From Limnephilus marmoratus (lineage: Eukaryota > Arthropoda > Insecta > Trichoptera > Limnephilidae), in the NCBI GenBank assembly GCA_917880885.1, contig OU862927.1, positions 39,893,571 to 39,957,570 of the forward strand: a DNA stretch of 64,000 nucleotides, read 5' to 3'. The position numbers were made by a program, and so were the translations under genes. Positions 57,061 through 64,000 of the stretch are shown here, in pieces. Numbering within the stretch: the first letter of the stretch is position 1; every line of letters starts with the position of its first letter. The notes beneath the pieces were generated by a model. The model made no database searches. It saw only the letters and a program-made list of their open reading frames with translations, and had not been told where the DNA came from.

Positions 57061-57504
57061 TAACAGACAATTGCAATCTTTAGAGCACAGGCGTCGGGTG
57101 GGAATGCTATCCTTTTTCTACCGGTATTACAATAGAAGTGCCCAATTCACAGGTGAATTGTAGTAGAAGTGAAACCTTCAGAAAATTAAAGTAGACATGT
57201 GTGGGGAGACTACGAAGCACCGCACAAAGAGGAGACCGATTATGCTATCTCATTCTCTCACAGGCTAAATCCTATGGATGTATGTGTTTGTCTTTTATTA
57301 GTGTCGCTATTTTTCGTTTCATCGAGTTTCAAATCACAATGTTAAATCCGGCCCTGGGTATATCAAGTAAATAATTAAAGCTTTGAAAATATTTTCTTTT
57401 ATATTAGGTCCTTACATATGAAATTGGCGTTTTGCCGTACTGGCAACTTTGATCTCAAATATCTTCTCTTTGGTTAGGAATTCCAAATTCAAATTTATAC
57501 AGCT

Positions 57505-58765
57505 ATTTTTTTTTTTTTATTATTTACAAAAGGATACATAAATTATAATATATCTTTTACAATAATTAATTACATAATACATATATATGATGTACCCCCA
57601 TAAATAAGCAGGGCTTGTGTGTATGGGGGGTGTTATAATATTGGTTCAATTTATTATTTTTTATTCAGTTCAAATTTTCAGTGTAATTTTTTAGCAGATT
57701 TTTAAATTTTTTTATGTTTCTGTTCATGTTTCTGATTTTTTCAGGTAGGGAATTAAAAAATTTAACTCCGAGATATTTATGATTTAACTGTCCTATTATT
57801 TTTTTACATTTTGGAATAGGAAGTATTGATGTTTGTCCAAGATTTCTGTTATTTTTGAAGGGTGCAACTTTATTTTGAATATTATCTTTATAAATTTGTA
57901 ATGTTGCGTGATAAAAGTATAACGCACTTAATTTTCTGACCTTAAATTGTTTGAATAACAGTTCGGATGAATATGTGTAGGGTTTTTTTTAAATTGTTTT
58001 TATTATTAGTTTTTGTGATATGTAAATTGTTTGTGTTTGATTTGTATATGTACCGCCCCATCCTATAATGCCGTATTGTATAATTGATTGACAGAAAGCG
58101 AAGTATGTGGTTCTAAGTAATTTTTCGTTTAAAATATCTCTTAAGCATCTAAATATATATGTTAGTTTCCTTATTCTGTTGTTCAGAATATTTATGTGTG
58201 GGGACCATTTTAAACGCTGGTCTATTATTATGCCCAGGTACTTAATATCGGTCTTGCTTTCTATGTTTGTACATAATATATTGCATTTGTGGTTTTCTCT
58301 CACAGAGTGGATTATTATGTTTAATTCTTTAGGTGTTTCTTGTTTTTAATGGAAAATGGTAAATAATAGGTTTTTTTAGAATTTAAAGTCAACAGGTTTT
58401 CATCAAACCATAATTTTAGTGCATTGATATCTGTGTTTGCCATTTTATTTAATTCAGACCAGGTGTTTGCTTTTAGTAGTAGGACTGTATCGTCAGCATA
58501 GGAGACAATATCTCCATATTTGGAAATATGGAATATATCATTGACATATATAATAAATAACAGTGGTCCTAAAACTGTACCTTGGGGTATTGAAAAGTCG
58601 CTATATTTTGAATCGCTGACTTGATTGAGTAATTTTACTTGTTGAGGTCTTTTATGTAAATAACTAGTTAACCATGCTAAGACTTTCCCATTAATTCCTA
58701 TCGATTTTAATTTATTTATAAATTTTTTAATTTTTTTTTTAAATTTTTTTTTTACTATTTTACTC
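57505..58765 (-). mobile_element. 5'-truncated Jockey/CR1-like LINE inside mariner
   Basis: The - strand encodes VLAWLTSYLHKRPQQVKLLN, GTVLGPLLFIIYVNDIF, SYADDTVLLLKANTW and, after a frameshift, KYLGIIIDQRLKWSPHINIL. It is the same family as the 41522-44130 copy. The tail is the T run near 57508-57523. Confidence 0.83.
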
Positions 58766-58844
58766 ATGTATTGTGTTTCGAAAGTTATTATTCATTTGTT
58801 TTTTCCTTAATTGTTTTTTTTCTTTGCGTCACTTAGTTTACAAA

Positions 58845-59459
58845 ATGGAAAACTTGAAATATCGCGTTATTTACGAGTACGAGTTCCACCGTGGCGCCAG
58901 TGCTGCAGAAACAGCTCAAAGGATTAATGATGTGTATGGCGACGGTGCCGCAAAAAACACAGTGCGTTTTTGGTTCCAACGTTTTCGTTCTGGAAATTTC
59001 GACCTGCAGAACAAGCCCCGTGGATGGCCAGAGACCAAAGTTGATAATGAAGAATTGAAGGCTATTGTGGAAGCGGATCCATCGCAAACCACGTCCGAGT
59101 TAGATGCGGGCTGCGGTGTTAGTGATAAAACTGTTTTAATCCACTTGAAGCAAATTGGGAAGGTGAAAAAGCTCGAAAGGTGGGTACCTCACGAATTGAG
59201 TGAAGCAAATCAACAAATGCACGTTAGAACGCTTGACCACACACTGCACATCAGACGGCTACCAAATTAAAGGAGCTTCAATTGGAATGTCTAAGACATC
59301 CACCGTACTCTCCGGACCTCGCCCCAACAGATTACCATTTTTTTTCGAAATTTGGATAACTTCTTGCAATGGAAAAAATTCAACTACGATGGGGCAGTCC
59401 AAACCGCCTTCAAAGATTTTATTGATTCCCGTCCGAATGGTTTTTTTAGTAAAGGGATC
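58845..59459 (+). pseudogene. mariner transposase, part 1 (deleted, split by LTR)
   Basis: The start at 58845 follows ACAAA and gives MENLKYRVIYEYEFHRG, then VRFWFQRFRSGNFDLQNK and GVSDKTVLIHLKQIGKVKKL (the helix-turn-helix DNA-binding domain). Around 59230 a deletion removes the first two catalytic aspartates. The third, in PPYSPDLAPTDYHFF, remains in another frame, followed by AFKDFIDSRPNGFFSKG. The last codons continue after the LTR at 60797. Not functional. Confidence 0.87.
59455..59459. repeat. LTR target duplication, left
   Basis: GGATC, repeated at 60794-60798. Confidence 0.85.
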
Positions 59460-59660
59460 TGTAACCGACGTGTTACGCACCCTCATATTTTAACTTATAA
59501 TTTTTATATGTCTTCTTTTTATGTACAATGCCCCGGTGCAACAAATAAAGCTTGTGTGCCAGTTTGCCACCGGGAGACATTTTAGACTCCTATTTTTAAT
59601 GATTTATGATTATTTCCGCCTCCAAGGCGACCAGGTTGCCTTGCCTCCTTTTTATTTTTT

Positions 59661-59830
59661 GGCGGCTCCCAGAAGGGCCCTTATCTTAGCTCGGAGCAAA
59701 GGCCGGTTTGGCGGCTCCCAGAAGGGCCCCTTATCTTAGCTCGGAGCAAAGGCCGGTTTGGCGGCTCCCACAAGGGCCCCTTATCTTAGCTCGGAGCAAA
59801 GGCCGGTTTGGCGACTCCCAGAAGGGCCCT
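59661..59830 (+). repeat. ~50-bp tandem repeat in the LTR
   Basis: Units start at 59661, 59710, 59760 and 59810 (GGCGGCTCCCAGAAGGGCCC), each with CTTATCTTAGCTCGGAGCAA. The first unit is one base shorter, and the fourth is partial. Confidence 0.92.
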
Positions 59831-60450
59831 CATCTTGCTTGCAAATATTATCGTTTTTTAACATAACTTCATTTACACACCCCGTAGGACAATGAAACTA
59901 AGACGTTTCAGTACAGAGTCCTATCGGGCATTCAAAGCAACATAATTTAAACCTCTAACTCTTAAACTGCCAACGCTATCTGCATTTGCGCAAAAATTTT
60001 GGACTTGGAAAATTTCCAATCAAAAAACAGTCTTTTCCCATTTTAAAAATCCAGGAACCTCGTAAGACGACGAAACAATCAGGTTTCGGTAGCCAGTCTT
60101 ACGAGGGGGAAAAATACTAACTTCTTTACATCACTTCTCAAACTTAACTTAGCATCAAATACCTACCAACAAATGGTAAACATTTCTAAAAATATTCCTA
60201 ATTTCATCAAACTAAAAATCTACGGGTAAAGAATACCCGTACAAACATGCTAGAATTAAGAAAACTATTGTAAAAACTATATTATAACCTGTAGAATTAT
60301 TATAAAATAATAATTTTAAGCGACCACTTTCTTGAGCGACACCAGCAAAATGAAGTGCGACAAGAAAGTCGCAGTATTTATACTTACGGGCGAGGTCAAA
60401 CCTCCCACCCCATAAATGTACCACGTGACCACCTTTTACCCCAAAATTGG

Positions 60451-60460
60451 GTATAAAAGG
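60451..60460 (+). promoter_or_regulatory. TATA box of the LTR
   Basis: GTATAAAAGG, followed about 30 bases later by an initiator-like TAGTTCATCTC and TCAACTCGTGT. Confidence 0.6.
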
Positions 60461-60796
60461 GGGCACATTTTTGATAATAAATTAGTTCATCTCTAACAGT
60501 CAACTCGTGTATTATTCTTCGGAAATTTATTATCGCCCAGCTGCCTCCCGCCGACCTCTGCCTGTCTTCGCTCCTGGTGCCATCAGTCTCTTCGAGAAAG
60601 CCGGCCCTACTTTAGGCAACCGCCACGTACCAGGATCAGGCAGAGGATTTGGCACATCCAGTGTCCTCCACTCACCAGGCACTGGGTGCACGGGAAGTCA
60701 GTTAATTATTATTTTTTTACCATTTCATCCTGTTCGTGCACTGAAACCCGGTACTTTTTACAGTCTTGTGAAGACGCTGATACGTCTGTTACAGGA

Positions 60797-60853
60797 TCGA
60801 TGAACTACCTATGAGATGGCAAAAGTGCATAGATAGCAATGGTACATACTTTG
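60797..60853 (+). pseudogene. mariner transposase, C-terminal codons
   Basis: Directly after the LTR duplication the sequence resumes as NELPMRWQKCID-type codons with a point-mutation stop and a closing YFD-like end. This shows that the LTR landed inside the transposase gene. Confidence 0.8.
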
Positions 60854-60938
60854 ATTAAATAAATATATTATATTAAAAAAAAATCGACTTTATGTTCCTC
60901 CCGTACAAAACGCCAATTTCATATGTAAGGACCTAATA

Positions 60939-61500
60939 TTATTTTCTGTCCTAGGTACCAATGTGTACGTATGAGTATTGTATACTTGGGCTGCAATTTA
61001 AATGATAAATGGGATCCTTCAGTTGAAATCAAATGCCGCATTGAGAAAGCTCGTGCAACCTTCATCTGCATGAAAAAGATGTTCTGCAGTCATGATCGCA
61101 ACCTTGGATTACGAATGCGAATGGTCAGATGCTACATGTTTTCAATATATTTTATGGGATGGAAGCATGGACTCTTACTGAAGAACTATTAGGTGACTTG
61201 AGGCATTCACGATGTGGATCTACAAAAGAATACTTAAAATAAGCTGGATGAACAGGGTTACGAATGAAGATGTTATGGTTCGGATGCATAAAGAAAAAGA
61301 AGTTATTGAAACTATAAAAATCCGAAAACTTCAATATCTTGAACATGTGATGAGACCTCCAGAGAACTTGCATCTTATAATGCAGGGAGATTGCCGGAAG
61401 ACAGGGCCCTGGAAGAAGGAGAACCTCATGGCTGAAAAACCTGAGACAGTGGTTTGGCCAGTCTATGGTAGACCTGTAAACAAAGTCTAGCTAACGTCCG
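60939..61500 (+). mobile_element. RTE-type LINE fragment
   Basis: The + strand encodes VYLGCNLNDKWDPSVEIKCR and IEKARATFICMKKMFCSHDR, the region after the RT catalytic site in RTE-like proteins. It then reads MWIYKRILKISWMNRVTNED in another frame. Frameshifts and stops show decay. Confidence 0.78.
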
Positions 61501-61739
61501 TTGAACGGATAGGGTACGAGAAGAAGAAAAAGGTACCAACAATTTTTTTTAAATTGATGTCACATGTTCGAAACAGTAATCAAAGTTTTTTTTATCGTCT
61601 GTAGGCAAATCCAAGACATTAATTTGAAACACTACGAACCAAACAAATAGTAGTCCACAAATACTTTTTGCCTGTATTTATAATTGCCTGTAAATATCGA
61701 TTTTTAATACACTGCATTATAAAGCAGACTGCATTTAGA

Positions 61740-62301
61740 TTAATATAGAATAAATAATATTAGGAAGTAAAAATAACAGCAATCAGGTCTCCCTCAATTG
61801 TTTCCAGTTGTACCTCTTCAGTCCGAGTAGTGCTGGTTTGCCCTGGGATGGGAAAATAAAATAGATTTTAAATTTAAATGGTACATATATTTCCATAAAT
61901 ACAATTAATTTAATAACAAAAATATTTTGAATTAGACTGCAACACTTCAGAGTAGCAAATTACTCTTAATATCAACCCAGTGAGGGATCACTGTATGAAA
62001 TCTAAATGTTGTTTGAACTATGTCTACTGACCAGATCTGATTAGCCAGGTTTTTCCCAATATTCCCCTTCCTCACTACCTTCAGCCTCTCAAGAAGGTGA
62101 CAGGACACCAAAAAGTATGACTGTGGGGGTGCCAGTGGAAGCGACACAGAGGCAGACCAAAGAGGAGATGGATAGACTTCATGGAAGAGGATTGGAGCAG
62201 GACGGGAAGGAGTGAGGATAACGGCGAGGGACCACAGCCGTAATGACGGTGATAATGAAAGGGCAATGTCTGAGACCCCAGATTGGCCCTCTTTGGATAG
62301 C
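61740..62301 (+). mobile_element. SINE plus LINE tail, duplicate of 30070-30506
   Basis: Contains AACAGCAATCAGGTCTCC, a SINE body (TTCAGAGTAGCAAATTACTC) and the LINE C terminus KRHRGRPKRRWIDFMEEDW. The order and spacing match 30070-30506, so this is part of a segmental duplication. 61940-62080 keeps a SINE segment that has been lost from the other copy. Confidence 0.78.
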
Positions 62302-62492
62302 CTAACCACTGGATAGTGCATTCTTGTGGCGGGACTTCATGTGCACTTTGAGAGAGGTGCCCTGCACGAAGGCTGCATCACACAAGGAGCACTTATAATT
62401 CCGGGTGTTATAGTGGATGGCGAGGTGGAGTCGAAGGTCCTTCCGGTTCTTGAAGGCCTTGCTGCAGATGTCACAGATGTAATTACGGACAT
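62302..62492 (-). CDS. Terminal exon of a paralogous ZAD-ZNF gene (or orphan duplicate)
   Basis: Acceptor TTTAG on the - strand at 62493. It encodes NYICDICSKAFKNRKDLRLH and NYKCSLCDAAFVQGTSLKVH, then SRHKNALSSG and a stop. Both C2H2 fingers keep all metal ligands. It is paralogous to exon 4 of the ZAD-ZNF gene (30507-30775) and starts in the same phase. The upstream exons, if present, would lie beyond 64000. The frame differs from the other copy after HKN, so this one stops early. Confidence 0.7.
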
Positions 62493-63000
62493 CTAAAAAT
62501 GAAAGTTTGGAAAATGACTAGTCAATAATATTAATAATAAGGAACTCCAGTAAAAAATATTATGGCTTTAAAAAAATATGTTCATGTAGACCAATAAACG
62601 CTGATTCTGGATATATAAGTTTTATTTAATAATATTAAACGCAGAGTTTTTAAAAAAATTTTAAAAAGCCAATTTTTAATTGTCTCATTGAAACACGCTG
62701 TCAAGTTGGTATTATTAAAATGTTTAGTGGTGACGTCACTGATCACCGTAAAGTCATTGTATGGGAATGTAGGTATGACAAGCCATTGTATTAACAACAT
62801 TTCATTTTATTAGTTTATTTACATACTGTTTATAGAGATTTAGTTGTTGTGCTTATTGAAACATTATTTAGGTTAGGCCTAAATAATTCAGTTTCAAAAT
62901 TAAAGGTATCTTTTGTTAGTTTATCTCTAATGTTAAAAATATTCAAAAACTACTGTACAAAAAAAATAGTAATGCCACTTCTAGGAAGAATACTTAGAAT
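62493..63000. other. Presumed intron of the paralogous gene; AT-rich
   Basis: The first ~30 bp after the acceptor match the intron next to exon 4 of the other copy (GAAAATGACTAG). Beyond that there is no recognised feature. Confidence 0.4.
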
Positions 63001-63149
63001 TTCAAAATGACATCAGCCGAACAGCTGATTGCCTGATCTTATAGTAGGGGAGCCCAAGTGGCTAAAAGGGTGCCCCAATAGGTCCACAATCCAATAGGTC
63101 CCCACAACGGGATTGAGTAAATCCCAAAATCCCCGCTTTATTATTTTCA

Positions 63150-63260
63150 GTTTGGAGCTTCGGTTTCCATAAATATTGATTTCGATTCTTAAAAGCCATT
63201 AAAATAACAATTTTTATACCATTCTCCCGTAATAATATTGAAAAATATAATAATATGTAA
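63150..63260 (+). repeat. Copy of the central part of the fold-back MITE at 15742-16579
   Basis: TTTCCATAAATATTGATTTCGATTC, then AATTTTTATACCATTCTCCCG and TAATAATATTG, match 16318-16400 with differences. Confidence 0.6.
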
Positions 63261-64000
63261 AGGAAATATATTCCATTTAAATTTGAATCCTGTACTGTCA
63301 ATTAGGATGCAATTATCAATTGTCACTTGTTTTGTTTTTTCTATGATTTGATATTTTGTAATATGAGAGCCGTGAATATGAGATTTTGTTAGAAGAAACC
63401 ATTCAAAGGAAAGTGATATAAATAAACATAAATGTCGTTTCTTTGTTAAAAAAACTTTGCAACACAAGTGTTTTATTTATAAATTAATAGAAAGGAATTA
63501 AACCTATCAACTTATTATAAATATAATATAATAAATAAATGATTCCAACTAAATAATGTTTTAACTTATCGAATAGTATCATACTTTCTTTTGTATAACT
63601 GTCATACAAAATGACAACACCTGTTGAAAATAAAAATAACTTTTCCAGAGTGACAACGTTACACAATTCACTACACATAAGGTGGTTTTCGGGGATCTTG
63701 AAAAATTAAAACTTCGACAATTATTTTAACTATTAAAACTAACTCTAAAAAAAAACGAATAGGTATGCAGTTATTTAAGTTACAATTCATTAAAAAAATA
63801 TAATTGAACTGGAGTTCCTTATTGAGGCCACTAGTGTGAGTGATCTTGTTTTGTTTTTGAATATTTATTTAGGTGTGTGCAAAATTTTTTCATACATCTA
63901 GTAAGAAAATATGCACAAATACAATTTAAAAAAAGATTACTACATAAAAAAAAAAAAAAAAAAAAACATTTTAAGGAAAACAGATAACTATGTGACTAAA
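63261..64000. other. AT-rich sequence, nothing recognised
   Basis: Ends with poly-A tracts (63947-63966). No exon with codon-like structure is seen on either strand. Confidence 0.4.

Larger units (their letters stand above)
59460..60793 (+). mobile_element. Solo LTR, 1334 bp
   Basis: Starts TGTAACCGAC and ends CTGTTACA (inverted TGTAAC/GTTACA ends), flanked by the 5-bp duplication GGATC. It contains a TATA box (GTATAAAAGG at 60451), an AATAAA at about 60477 and a tandem repeat near the 5' end. No gag or pol is present. It formed by recombination between the two LTRs of a former retrotransposon, or was inserted as a small LTR derivative. The class (Ty3-like or other) cannot be decided from the LTR alone. 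Confidence 0.88.
57404..60936 (+). mobile_element. mariner element interrupted by a LINE and a solo LTR
   Basis: The left end TTAGGTCCTTACATATGAAA (57404) and its exact inverse ending at 60936 are mariner terminal repeats. TA flanks both sides (57402-57403 and 60937-60938). Removing the LINE (about 57505-58765) and the LTR (59460-60793) leaves a ~0.9 kb mariner with parts of a transposase gene. It is dead because of an internal deletion as well as the insertions. Confidence 0.9.

Noticed and set aside
1..64000. CRISPR arrays, operons, bacterial promoters or phage genes
   Set aside because: The sequence is eukaryotic with introns and insect transposons. The tandem repeats lack the fixed repeat and unique spacer pattern of CRISPR.

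Overview
The window looks like insect nuclear DNA, most likely from a moth or butterfly. The evidence is AT-rich sequence, spliced multi-exon genes, ZAD-type zinc-finger genes (an arthropod family), interstitial (TTAGG)n telomere-type repeats, lepidopteran-style Helitrons, mariner, PIF/Harbinger and hAT elements, and non-LTR retrotransposons. There is one 200-base assembly gap (4088-4287). The species cannot be read from the sequence.

Two spliced genes can be reconstructed from exon-by-exon splice sites and reading phase. On the + strand (16774-29914), ten exons join in phase into a predicted 836-residue protein. It has an N-terminal THAP domain, a basic coiled coil, an acidic linker, a second THAP-like domain, a ZAD domain and one C2H2 finger. 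On the - strand (36850 down to 30507), four coding exons give a predicted 466-residue ZAD protein with eight C2H2 fingers. The genes are convergent, with stop codons about 0.6 kb apart, and both are probably nuclear DNA-binding proteins. A partial second copy of the - strand gene's last exon lies at 62302-62492.

The rest is mostly repeats. 1-4087 holds a MITE end, a 1.9 kb terminal-inverted-repeat element and a decayed Harbinger. 4288-15070 is a satellite built on a roughly 130-190 bp monomer, interrupted by a 2.2 kb hAT element. 38-45 kb is a nested field of fold-back elements, with telomere-type repeats and a 2.6 kb LINE. 46713-49290 is a second copy of the same hAT. Both hAT copies carry an antisense array of C2H2 zinc-finger units, about five in one and ten in the other, and both have perfect 8-bp target duplications. 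49.3-52.5 kb is a second satellite built on TTTCATCAC-type words. 53-57 kb has zinc-finger relics, a tRNA-derived SINE and a broken LINE. 57404-60936 is a mariner that has taken in a LINE and a solo LTR, each with readable junctions.

The most notable items are the THAP-THAP-ZAD-C2H2 gene, its triplicated 150-bp splice-acceptor block in which two copies lead to a stop codon, the zinc-finger-carrying hAT family, and the near-complete record of nested insertions.
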